Below, piece by piece: positions 49,850 through 59,342 of a DNA stretch of 64,000 nucleotides. Made by a program: the position numbers and the translations under genes. Origin of the DNA: Gnetum montanum (taxonomy: Eukaryota; Streptophyta; Gnetopsida; Gnetales; Gnetaceae); contig MNCI01022611.1 in the NCBI GenBank assembly GCA_015680685.1, positions 585,800-649,799 of the forward strand. Reading direction: 5' to 3'. Numbering within the stretch: position 1 is the first letter of the stretch; the number at the start of each line of letters is the position of its first letter. Below the pieces are notes generated by a model. That model ran no database searches. It was not told the origin of the DNA and worked only from the letters and a program-made list of their open reading frames with translations.

Positions 49850-50036
49850 TCCATTTCAGAAAATAAAATTTTAAAGTAAGACAAATATTAATAATAAAAG
49901 AGGCTTTGAATTTAAAATGGTATTTCTTAACTACATATGAAACAGCATGCAACAAAGACAAGAGCTCACAGCTCTTGGAATAAGAAATAAAGAAAAGGTT
50001 GAAACAAAAGACTTAGCTCAAAATAGAGGTTTAGAT

Positions 50037-50195
50037 CTAGTTGACAAGATGGATAGCATCTTGTTCAAGCTTGTCTACCCATGCCTCTAGAAAGCACACC
50101 TTCTCCAACAAGTCTGCACCTTTCCTTACCTTGATTCGTTCACAACTTCTGATCAAACTACTTCCAGAAGCACCTCCAAAACTAGTTTCATAATG
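50037..50195 (-). pseudogene. Coiled-coil C-terminal relic, copy 1
   Basis: The minus-strand frame GASGSSLIRSCERIKVRKGA then LLEKVCFLEAWVDKLEQDAIHLVN stops at 50039-50037. Leucine/isoleucine heptads suggest a short coiled coil at the end of a protein. Copy 2 (53516-53674) has LLEEVCFLETRVDKLEQEAIHLVN and the same stop, so the frame was once real. The parent protein is not recognised. Confidence 0.45.
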
Positions 50196-50606
50196 AAACT
50201 AGAGAAAGGATTCTTAAGACCACCTTGCCCAAGATAAACAACGCACCTCCACTATGCATTTGACTATGGAGAAGGTTTTATTCTTTCCCTCCCTTGGGCT
50301 ACTACTACCTCACCTTCTACCTCTTCCTTTTTTGTTGAAACCTGCACACCAAACCAACCCCTTCTTTTTTTAAAAAAACAAAAGCATCATTAGAAAAATC
50401 AAGAATAGATATCAAAATGCGGGCCAAGCCAACACATACAAGTTCCATTCAATAGAATATGATGCATTCATGTAGAAACAAATGTAGAGTAATGATGTTA
50501 TTGGTTGTCCCTGTGCAAATGTGCAACCCCTAAAATTACCTTTATACATGTATGCATCAATATCATATGATGATTCATAAAAGAAGATTAGAGTCTAGAT
50601 TGGAGT

Positions 50607-51075
50607 TTAGAGAGATTGGAGAGGAAATCCAACCTGATTTGAGCTTAGAACTAGGGCTACATAACACTAGCAGAACTACAGAATGCATATATGTGGAGAG
50701 ATTGATCAACACAAAAGCATTGTAGAATCATGGTTAGTACAATCTTGGCTTGCAGGAGAACAAAGTTTTATCCTAGGTAGATCTTGGATCCCATGACGAA
50801 AGACATATATGCCATTGGATGCTTTGTTGCCTTAGAAACCCCATTGCTAAGTCTCACTAGGTTAAATTGCTTGGATGTTCTTGCTACTATGCTTAGATCT
50901 CCTAGGCTTGTGCCGTTGCCACAATAGAAAATATCAAGGCTCACTACCAAAAGGACACCATTGTTGCTCTATGCATGGTTAAGCTAGGGAAGCTTCATAA
51001 TCCCAGTTGTAGAGTTCATTTGCATTGCCCATGACTTTTATGATCTAGCCTATTTAAGCCCTTTAGGGTCACTAT
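50607..51075 (-). pseudogene. Cytochrome P450 C-terminal relic, copy 1
   Basis: The minus strand reads RLSNGVSKATKHPMAYMSFVMGSKIYLG, a decayed version of the P450 region before the haem-binding loop. The haem-ligand Cys position is now Tyr (KIYLG for RxCLG). It parallels the better preserved copy at 54085-54555. No function is expected. Confidence 0.7.
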
Positions 51076-51201
51076 TAAAAATAGAAAATCTCAAGTAAGT
51101 TTCATGCAAAAAGAATTCACCCAACTATGGTAATCCAAGACATTTAAAAATCTAAAAATTATTGTTGAAATTAAATGTCTACCAAAGAATATGTACCATC
51201 A

Positions 51202-53275
51202 AACAATACAACATTAACATGTATTAAAATACATATAGATTTAGAAGTGATTTGGAAAAAAAGCTTATCAGTGGTTTTGATAAACTACCCAAAAATCATC
51301 ATTTGCTAAGATAATAGTATAAATTCATGATCACTTCAAAAAATGATCAACATCACATGAAACAACTAGAGAAAATCAAATATTCTTATGCTTTTCTTTT
51401 TCTTTTAATGATCCAAATGAAATGGGTAGTAAAGGATAGACATGAGTAAGCTATATAAATAATGGTTGTAGGAGCAATCCAATTGGTTCCTGCTTTCTAG
51501 TCAACTACCTAAATGCGGACATTCATTTCAAGCACCCTTAACTAATCCATTTTGATCAAGACATGAAGGCTTGTAGACATAAAGAATTTTAGGGGACAAC
51601 TGTAATGGACATTCTCACTAAGACATGCAACCGAGGTAACAATTTTGAAGGAGAGAATACCGGATCATTATTGCTATTCCTTAGTTATGGGTGGAATTGT
51701 AAGGTAACATTTACAATGGGTAAGCATTATATATGTGCAGAACTTTAACAAAGTTTTCATGAATTGCAATTTTTACCATCAAATTTTACATAGTAGTATT
51801 CTTCCAAGCCATCCTACAATTGCATAATCAACTCGTACCAATTTGTTTGTGATTCCTATTTCTGATTAGAATCAATTTAATGTTTCTGTTGAGTAATATT
51901 GATGCTTGCACAACTTCCTCTAGATTACGATTACTACCAAGGATCTTTCCACCAACATTCTACATTGAAGCATGGATTTGATTATGGTGTCCAAAGTGAG
52001 ATTCACACAAGCATCACAGGAATGGCAGGCCACATTGAAAATGGCAGTGGTAGCTTGAGAAGAGAATGCTGCATCATCAAGGAAAGTTGCCAGCCAAACT
52101 CTAGCTGTGAGTGTATCGACCATGGCATATAACCCGTAGGATCTATGTCAAGTTTTGCTTTGTCCTAAGCCGCTACAACTGTGAGATTCTCTCTCTTCAA
52201 AATGTCATCAACCTCGTTCAAAATGTAGAAGAAGAATGGAAGTTCTCTGGGAGTTTCCCATCATTACAATAAGGAAGGTTTTCCACAAGAAAATTAAAAG
52301 TCTCAAAGCTAACAAATTTATATAGCACCTGTCCACTATTTACATGGCTGTAATCACAAACAAAATTGTTTTAATATATTTTTGAAATAACTACAATTCA
52401 AAAAATATAACTCCTCATACAAAAGATCCTTTTGGTTGTTCCCTTTAGCTTTTACCATACTCATGATTGTATATAACTCTGACAATAGCAATCAATCGCT
52501 ATGAAGTTAAATTTTCACAAACAATTAGCACACTATAGCTATGTTGCATTAAAATTAACCTTATTAGCACATATTAGAAATAGTGCTAGGTAGTTATTCA
52601 CTTGGCAGACTACAAGGTGTAGTTCTCTCAGAATCAAAATCAAAAAAATAAGGAAAAAAACAATGCCAAGAAATTGTGTGTTGCAGTGTGATAGTTTTCC
52701 AAATCAAATAGATTTCAACAATCCATGCAAGGTGCAAGTTTCTCGTAATCAAAAACTAGCAAATAAGAAAATAGTGCCACGAAATTGTGCATCATAGTGT
52801 AATTGCAGTTTTTCAATACAAATAGATGTTAACAAACAATGCAAGGTGTAGGTCTCTTGCCATTGAAAACTAAGAAATAAAAAAAAAAGTCGCACAAAAC
52901 TGCGCATTGCAGTGTGGTCATAGTATTCCATTACGAAAACAACGCAAGATGTATAGATTTGCATTGTAAAAGTCTGGTTTCTGTTAATATCTATGGCATT
53001 ATGCAAGTTGCATTGAATCACAATAGGAGCAGAGCGGACCAGTAGAGCACAACATAGCAGCAGAGTGTGACGAAAGTATTGATGCATAAATTTTGGATAC
53101 CCAGCAACACCCACCAAAAACTTATTTTAAAAGACTATTGCCTAGGATGTCTCTTGTATGGGTATGCAAACCAGAAATAATTTGAGCATGCTGATAAGTT
53201 TAAAAGTAACATTGATAAGGAAATTTAAATAAAATAACTATCCAAATTCACAAGGAAATTTAAATAAAATAAAGG
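51202..53275. other. Spacer between the duplicated blocks
   Basis: This stretch separates the two copies. Opposing ORFs near 51899-52132 are not recognised and overlap each other, so at most one could be real. A 113-bp-period tandem repeat lies at 52608-52950. Otherwise I see nothing. Confidence 0.4.
52608..52950 (+). repeat. Three-copy imperfect tandem repeat, period about 113-115 bp
   Basis: Units start near 52610, 52727 and 52839. Each has a GCAAGGTGTAG-type start, an AATCAAAA or ATTGAAAA segment, an A-rich centre, an AAATTGTGxxTTGCAGTGT segment and an AATAGAT end. Copies differ at many sites, so the array is not recent. Confidence 0.65.
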
Positions 53276-53372
53276 TCCATTTCAGAGAATGAAAGGTTAA
53301 CGTAAGAGAGAAATTAATACAAACAAAGGCTTTAAAATGGTATTTCTTAACTGCATATAAAATAGTATGCAA

Positions 53373-53474
53373 CAAAGACGAGCTCACAGCTCTTAGAATA
53401 AGAAATAAAGAAAAGGCTGAAAACAAAGACGAGCTCACAGCTCTTAGAATAAGAAATAAAGAAAAGGCTGAAAC
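53373..53474 (+). repeat. 51-bp recent tandem duplication
   Basis: Two practically identical 51-bp units, each with CAAAGACGAGCTCACAGCTC, stand side by side. Copy 1 of the surrounding block has only one unit (about 49953-50010), so the doubling followed the segmental duplication. Confidence 0.8.
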
Positions 53475-53515
53475 AAAAAACTTAGCTTAAACTAGAGCTT
53501 CAGATCTAGTTGACA

Positions 53516-53674
53516 AGATGGATGGCCTCTTGTTCAAGCTTGTCTACCCGTGTTTCCAAAAAGCACACCTCTTCCAACAAGTTTGCACCTTCCCTTACCT
53601 TGATCCATTATTAGCCTTTGATTAGACTGCTTCCAGAAGCACCTCCAAAACTGGTTCTGCAATGAAACTAGAGA
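53516..53674 (-). pseudogene. Coiled-coil C-terminal relic, copy 2
   Basis: It has the same frame and stop position as copy 1 at 50037-50195, reading ANLLEEVCFLETRVDKLEQE then AIHLVN. It is upstream-truncated and unrecognised. The conserved reading over about 25 residues supports a real ancestral protein end. Confidence 0.45.
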
Positions 53675-54084
53675 AAGGATTCTTAGGACCACCCTGCCCT
53701 AGATAAACCCCCTTTATGCATCTGATTGTGGTATCCTTTCCCTCCCCTATTCTGATGCTGCCTCACCTTCTAGCTTTTCCTCTTCTGTTGAAACCTGTAC
53801 ACCAAGCCACAGCTTTTTTAAAAAAACAAAACTATTATCAGAAAAATCAAGAATAGATATCAAAACGTGGGCCAAGCCAACATGTACAGTAAGTTCTATG
53901 CAATAGAATATAATGCAGGCATGTAGATAATGCAGGCATGTAGAAACAAATGGAGAGTAATGATGTTACAGGTTGTCCCAATGAAAATGTGCAAACCCCT
54001 AACACCCCTAACGTTACCTTTATACATGTATTTCTCAGTATCATATCATGATTCATGAAACAAGATAAGAGTCTAGATCGGAGT

Positions 54085-54555
54085 TTAGAGAGATTGGAGA
54101 GGGAATCCAACAACTGGGGCCGCAGGAACACCAGCAGAAATGGAGAATGCCTGTACGTGGGGAGATGGATCAAAGCAGAAGCGCTGTAGAATCATGTCCA
54201 GTACAATCTTGACCTACAGGAGAGCAAAGTTCTGTCCCAGGCAGTTCCTAGGTCCCATGCCGAAAGGCATAAATGCCATTGGATGCTTTCCTGCCGTAGA
54301 AACCACATTGTTGAATCTCACTGGGTTCAATTGCTTGGAGGTTCCTGTCAGTATGCTCAGATCTCCCAGGCTTGTGCCATCGCCGCAAGAGAAAATACCA
54401 ACGCTCACCGCCAAAAACACACAATTGCCGCTGTGTGCACGGTTAAGCCAGGGGCAGCTTCATAATCCCAGTTGTAGAGCTCATGTGCATTGCCCACGAC
54501 TTTTATGATCTGGCTCATCTGGGCCCTTTCAGGGTCACTGTTTACAAAAGAAAAT
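54085..54555 (-). pseudogene. Cytochrome P450 C-terminal relic, copy 2
   Basis: The minus strand reads [20 protein letters not shown], then [18 protein letters not shown], a stop, and VKIVLDMILQRFCFDPSPHV, ending FPLQSL with the stop at 54087-54085. [11 protein letters not shown] is the haem-binding loop with its Cys ligand, and FNPxRF-type sequence is the PERF-like motif. The pattern fits the plant CYP72-clan type (inference). A Glu codon after FALL has become TAG, and the region upstream of LNPVRF is out of frame. Only about 110 of roughly 500 residues are recognisable. Confidence 0.85.
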
Positions 54556-54643
54556 TTCAGGTAAGTTTCATGCAAAAAAAAATTCAGCCAGCTATGGTAA
54601 TCTAGGAGATTTAAAAATCTGAAAATTATATAATATATACCAT

Positions 54644-54680
54644 CACAGAAGAAGAAGAATTCAGCCAACTATGGTAATCT
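54644..54680 (+). other. Templated filler at a duplication junction
   Basis: Between the P450 block and the inverted duplication lie 37 bases. They look like two patches copied from nearby: CAGAAGAAGAAGAA (also at 54697-54710) and TTCAGCCAACTATGGTAATCT-type sequence (54660-54680, also at 54583-54603 with one difference). Confidence 0.7.
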
Positions 54681-55329
54681 GAATCCGCCTTCTACACAGA
54701 AGAAGAAGAAAACCTGGACGAGATCTCCAAGATGTGCCTCAATGACTGTGTCAAGGATATGGAGCAGGATTTGGTGATTATTGGTGACGTAAAAGACACT
54801 GAGGAGGGTTCTGAAAAGGAAGTAGATTCTGGAAAAGAGTTGAATCTGAAAGATTTTGTGATCATGGATAAACAAGATTACGACTCTCACAAGGAAGAAT
54901 GGGGCGATGATTCTGTGATTGTATTGTTAACCGGAAGAGCAATTCGAGATGGCCGCTACGACTTCGATTACAAACCCTGGGAGCAGGAGTAGCCCCATTG
55001 GTAGCAGTAACGGCAGCAGCGCAGGGAAGAGGACGATGACGGAGCAGAAAAAGAGAGTGAGGTTTGCGCTGCAACAAAATGTGGTGTGGTGGCCAGGGAC
55101 GCCATTGCCACCGCAGAGCCAACGTCTTCCGCCATCAGTCAAGCCTTGAGGCAGCGCCCTCAAGAAAGACGTTCTCGCAGGCCCTGTTCGCCCTCGCTAC
55201 TTCACCAAAAGCAACATCTTCAGATCTCCGCAAAACCAGCTCAACAACAAGAAGAAAAAGAAAATCGACAACAACAACATGAACGACATCACCAAACAGG
55301 AGGAGATATCACCAGCAGCAGCAGGATGA
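54681..55329 (+). pseudogene. RRP1/Nop52-like pseudogene, inverted copy (left arm)
   Basis: This is the C-terminal part of a ribosomal RNA processing 1-like protein, duplicated head-to-head from the minus-strand copy. It reads an acidic segment (MCLNDCVKDMEQDLVIIGDV, then DYDSHKEEWGDDSVIVLLTG). After a frameshift it continues KKRVRFALQQNVVWWPGTPL and PPQSQRLPPSVKP, then TGA where the family has Arg, and GSALKKDVLAGPVRPRYFTK. The family signature PRGSALKKGxxPGPV is thus visible with Arg lost. It ends at a TGA near 55329. The same TGA is in the right arm, so the gene was already broken before duplication. Confidence 0.75.
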
Positions 55330-55850
55330 CCGCATCCGAAAAGGCTCTTCCGCTGTCTTGGCATGTTGTCTTAAGTCCAAAATTTCATGCAAAATCTGAG
55401 CTCTATGTTTGTGTTTTTGTTTTTGTTTAATCTCCTTTGCTAGTAAATTGCCCTATTCTTTTCTAGGACACGCAGATTTGTTCTTTTTCCTTTTTGGTTT
55501 TAATTTGCGGTTTTGGAATTTTTCAGGTGCAGGTCTTCTGATTTGCGGAAACCATGGATTTTGTCCGGACTTTCGAAGAAGAGAGTTTTAAAAACACAGA
55601 ATCATAAGACTTAAGTGCCCCTGTCGTGAGAACTAATGTATATTCATCAATTTTTAATGCTTGTCTGTTTAAAAATTCATGCCAAAATTATATTAGCCAC
55701 GACATTGCGAGCGGGGCTATCTAGGGGGCTATCTACAGGTTACTTAGATCTGAATCTGCTGCTACTTCGTGGTTTATTGTTATTATTGGTATTTGATTTG
55801 TTGCTGAAGCATAATCTTGATTGGGATTGGCATTATTGATCCTGGCATTT

Positions 55851-56119
55851 GTATGTGTTGCAGGACTTGAAAGTGAGGAAAAGCCTTAATCGCAGGGCAG
55901 GGTTAATAATTACGTGTTATGCAATCAGCCATGGCGAGCAGTATGAGCATGAATATAAATATGAATTTGAAGTTGAAGTGCATAGCATCGGCGCAGCCCT
56001 AAAATGCGAATTGGTTTTTGGCTACATGGAAACCAACAATGCAGATTGTGAGTCTACAAAAGAAGAAGCCTGCATTGTTGACAAACTCTACCTTCCCCGC
56101 CTCAGTCCCTCTACCAAAA
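55851..56119 (+). other. Loop of the inverted duplication
   Basis: This is the non-repeated centre. A single frame is open across it and into the right arm (55849-56256; ...HGEQYEHEYKYEFEVEVHS...), without recognised similarity. It may be part of the 3' flank of the RRP1-like gene or foreign filler. Confidence 0.4.
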
Positions 56120-56552
56120 ATGTCAGGATCAATAATCCCAATCAAGATTATGCTTCAGCAACAAATCAAATACCAATAATAACAATAAATCACGAAACAG
56201 CAGCAGATTCAGATCTAAGTAATGATGAATATACATTAGTTCTCAGGGGCATTTAAGTGGCATGATTCTGTGTTTTTAAAACTCTCTTCTTCGAAAGTCT
56301 AGAGGAAATCATGGTTTCCGCAAATCAGAAGACCTGCACCTGAAAAATTCCAAAACCGCAAATTAAAATCAAAAAGGAAAAAGAAAAACTCTGCGTGTCC
56401 CAGAAAAGAATAAGGCAATTTACTAGCAAGAAACAGGCACCCCTAAGGGAGAGAAAACAAAAACAAAAACACAAACATAGAGCTCAGATTTTGCATGAAA
56501 TTTTGGACTTAACACAACATGCCAGACAGCGGAAGAGCCTTTCCGGATGCGG

Positions 56553-57747
56553 TCATCCTGCTGCTGCTGGTGATATCTCCTCCTGTTTGGTGATGTCGTT
56601 CATGTTGTTGTTGTCGATTTTCTTTTTCTTCTTCTTGTTGAGCTGGTTTTGCAGAGATCTGAAGATGTTGCTTTTGGTGAAGTAGCGAGGGCAAACAGGG
56701 CCTGCGAGAACGTCTTTCTTGAGGGCGCTGCCTCAAGGCTTGACTGATGGCGGAAGAGGTTGGCTCTGCGGTGGCAATGGCGTCCCTGGCCACCACACCA
56801 CATTTTGTTGCAGCGCAAACCTCACTCTCTTTTTCTGCTCCGTCATCGTCCTCTTCCCTGCGCTGCTGCCGTAATGGGGCTACTCCCGCTCCCAGGGTTT
56901 GTAATCGAATTCGTAGCGGCCATCTCGAATTGCTCTTCCAGTTAACAATACAATCACAGAATCATCACCCCATTCTTCCTTGTGAGAGTCGTAATCTTGT
57001 TTATCCATGATCACAAAATCTTTCAGATTCAACTCCTTTCCAGAATCTACTTCCTTTTTAGAACCCTGCTCAGTGTCTTCTACGTCACCAATAATCACCG
57101 AATCTTGCTCCATATCCTTGACACAGTCATTGAGGCACATCTTGGAGATCTCGTCCAGGTTTTCTTTTTCTTCTGTGTAGAAGGCGGATTCGACCAGGCT
57201 GCGGACCAGCACCAGGTTCTGCTGCAGAGCAAAGTCAAGGCAAGATAGAAGCAGCAAAAATACGCTTTTTGCAATGGCCAGGCCGCCGGGATTGAGATGT
57301 GGAAGCGAGAAACACAGAGAGGTGGACGGATGCGCTAGCAATACAAACAGAGGCTTCAACAGCATATTATGCACAGAAAATGTTTCTCCACCAACAGCAG
57401 CTGCGGCGATGTTTTCGTGAAGAACCTCAGCATAGATTTCTGCAAGAATCATGTTGATTTCCGGGCTCCCCTGAAGCTTTCACCAAAGCACAAAGGGAAT
57501 CAACGAAGGCCTCTACTAGGTTTCCTACCACGAAGATTGCAACAGAAAATCGAATACCTTGTGCAAGAACTTGCAAATTGCAGACTTTTTCTTGGCCTAA
57601 CATGGTTTGCTTTCAGCTTTTATGATGCCTAGATCATCATCATTAGTGTGATCATGATTGTTGGCATAAGCTTGAGCTGATGGCCTTTGCCTTGCAAGCT
57701 CCACCTTGCTCTTGTTGCTGTTGTTCGTCACCATTGTTTGCAGTCAT
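56553..57747 (-). pseudogene. RRP1/Nop52-like pseudogene, parental copy
   Basis: RRP1/Nop52 acts in nucleolar processing of pre-rRNA for the large ribosomal subunit (family knowledge). A possible start MTANNGDEQQQQEQ lies at 57747. KSAICKFLHKVFDFLLQSSW is followed by VEAFVDSLCALVKASGEP and, after a one-base insertion near 57466, EINMILAEIYAEVLHENIAA and FSVHNMLLKPLFVLLAH. An acidic stretch then runs to 56880. Finally RVRFALQQNVVWWPGTPLPP, a stop, and GSALKKDVLAGPVRPRYF end near 56553. These blocks follow the order of Nop52-family proteins, but the N-terminal domain appears missing. At least three frame breaks and two stops make it non-functional. Retention of a TATA-like promoter upstream suggests a DNA-level copy rather than a processed one. 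Confidence 0.7.
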
Positions 57748-57879
57748 GTTGCCCGGTTGCAGATACAAGAGCCGTTCACCCCCCAAATTTGGGCACCAAT
57801 CTCATCTAAATTTGCAGCCAATTTGCAACAAATTTGTAGTCATTTTTAGCCAAATTTGTAGTCGTTTCGGTGGGTGTGG

Positions 57880-57959
57880 GATCCGATAAAGAACGGTGCA
57901 TTTATATAGGGGGTTGTTTAGAGGGGGTGTCAAGATCCCGTAAAGAGCGGTGCATTTAT
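57880..57959 (-). promoter_or_regulatory. TATA-like promoter of the RRP1-like pseudogene
   Basis: On the minus strand TATATAAATGCACC (57908-57895) lies about 150 bp before the putative start at 57747. A 26-bp direct repeat, GATCCxxTAAAGAxCGGTGC followed by ATTTAT, occurs at 57880-57905 and 57934-57959, doubling the TATA-like region. Repeated CAAATTTGTAG-like motifs follow at 57800-57865. Confidence 0.45.
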
Positions 57960-58032
57960 TTAAGATTTGAGGTGTAGGATTGCGTACTTTTATTTAAGAT
58001 AAGAATTGCAAACCTTTTTAAAAAATGGCAGA

Positions 58033-58160
58033 CTATATATAAAAGTTAATTTTAGAAAATGTAATTTTAGAAACTTTTCATTTTCTGTATTTTTAGGCAT
58101 GGTACATATTACTGGGGTAAGTAAGCTAAAGGGGTTTATTTAAAAATGGTCTACACCATG
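58033..58160 (+). repeat. Partial founder-like unit of the 198-bp tandem array
   Basis: It contains only the AT-rich half of the array unit (TATAAAAGTTAATTTTAG, TTTTCATTTTCTGTATTTTT, GCATGGTAC) and lacks the GC-rich half. It may represent the ancestral single-copy flank. Confidence 0.6.
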
Positions 58161-59342
58161 TATAAAAGTTAATTTTAGAAACTTTTCATTTTCTGTATTT
58201 TTAAGCATGGTACCAGGTTACTAAGCTAAGTAGCCCAAAACTCAACTATATCTCGGCACCGAACCCTTAGCCTGGCCTTCCTTTTTTTAAGGGTCCCAGC
58301 ACATCCACGGTGCCCCCCCCCGGCCCCCGGAATTCCCACTTTCCAACCGCCCTGTATAAAAGTTAATTTTAGAAACTCTTCATTTTCTGTATTTTTAAGC
58401 ATAGTACCAGGTTACTAAGCTAAGTAGCCCAAACTTCAACTATCTCTCGGCACCGAACCCTTAGCCTGGCCTTCCTTTTTTTTTTTAAGGTTCCCAGCAC
58501 ATCCCCGGTGCCCACCACCGGCCCGCGGAATTCCCACTTTCCAACCGCCCTGTATAAAAGATAATTTTAGAAACTCTTCATTTTCTGTATTTTTAAGCAT
58601 AGTACCAGGTTACCAAGCTAAGTAGCCCAAACCTCAACTATCTCTCGGCACCGAACCATTAGCCTGGCCGTCCTTTGTTTTTTTAAGGGTCCCAGCACAT
58701 CCACGGTGCCCCCCACCGGCCCGCGGAATTCCCACTTTCCAACCGCCCTGTATAAAAGATAATTTTAGAAACTCTTCATTTTCTGTATTTTTAAGCATAG
58801 TACCAGGTTACTAAGCTAAGTAGCCCAAACTTCAACTATCTCTCGGCACCGAACCCTTAGCCTGGCCTTCCTTTTTTTTTGGGGGGGTCCCAGCACATCC
58901 ACGGTGCCCACCCCCGGCCCCCGGAATTCCCACTTTCCAACCGCCCTGTATAAAAGTTAATTTTAGAAACTTTTCATTTTGTGTATTTTTAAGCATAGTA
59001 CCAGGTTACCAAGCTAAGTAGCCCAAACCTCAACTATCTCTCGGCCCCGAACCCTTAGCCTGGCCTTCCTTTTTTTTTAAGGGTCCCAGCACATCCCCGG
59101 TGCCCACCACCGGCCCGCGGAATTCCCACTTTCCAACCGCCCTGTATAACAGTTAATTTTAGAAACTTTTCATTTTCTGTATTTTTAAGCATAGTACCAG
59201 GTTACCAAGCTAAGTAGCCCAAACCTCAACTATCTCTCGGCACCGAACCATTAGCCTGGCCGTCCTTTGTTTTTTTAAGGGTCCCAGCACATCCACGGTG
59301 CCCACCACCGGCCCGCGGAATTCCCACTTTCCAACCGCCCTG
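58161..59342 (+). repeat. Six-unit tandem array (about 198 bp per unit) with higher-order structure
   Basis: Units start at 58161, 58355, 58553, 58751, 58949 and 59145 (194, 198, 198, 198, 196, 198 bp). Each joins an AT-rich half beginning TATAAAAGTTAATTTTAG to a GC-rich half ending ATTCCCACTTTCCAACCGCC. Variant sites pair unit 1 with 4, 2 with 5 and 3 with 6. For example only 3 and 6 have CCATTAGCCTGGCCGTCC, and only 2 and 5 have ACATCCCCGGTG. So a three-unit block was duplicated. There are no unique spacers, so it is not a CRISPR array. Confidence 0.95.

Larger units (their letters stand above)
49850..51201 (-). repeat. Segmental duplication, copy 1
   Basis: About 1.35 kb matches copy 2 (53276-54643) in the same orientation and order. 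It contains a coiled-coil C-terminal relic and a P450 C-terminal relic, both on the minus strand. This copy is the more decayed one. Confidence 0.8.
53276..54643 (-). repeat. Segmental duplication, copy 2
   Basis: This matches 49850-51201 in order and orientation. It ends at ACCATCA (54643), the same point where copy 1 reads ACCATCA at 51201, and immediately afterwards filler DNA and the RRP1-like inverted duplication begin. Confidence 0.8.
54681..57191. repeat. 2.5-kb inverted duplication with 0.27-kb loop
   Basis: The left arm 54681-55850 and right arm 56120-57191 are reverse complements of each other with few differences. The left arm has an extra 90 bp (55650-55739) that explains most of the length difference. 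The loop is 55851-56119. Transcripts crossing it would fold into a hairpin of over 1 kb. The right arm continues outward into the rest of the RRP1-like gene, so the left arm is the copy. Confidence 0.9.

Noticed and set aside
54085-54508. Functional P450 gene, or the opposite-strand 122-codon frame at 54140
   Set aside because: The P450 reading has a stop right after the haem loop and a shifted frame before it; the opposite frame is its shadow.
55086-55430. 114-codon frame and its mirror at 56509-56796 as a new protein
   Set aside because: It is an out-of-frame reading of the RRP1-like tail, Gln/Arg-rich only because of AAG/CAG repeats; the in-frame reading gives GSALKKDVLAGPV.
58290-58350. 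rDNA spacer or 5S rDNA origin for the GC-rich half of the array
   Set aside because: No 5S, 18S or 25S segment can be recognised nearby.
58161-59342. CRISPR-like periodic repeats
   Set aside because: Units of about 198 bp are directly contiguous with no unique spacers, and the context is a plant nuclear genome.
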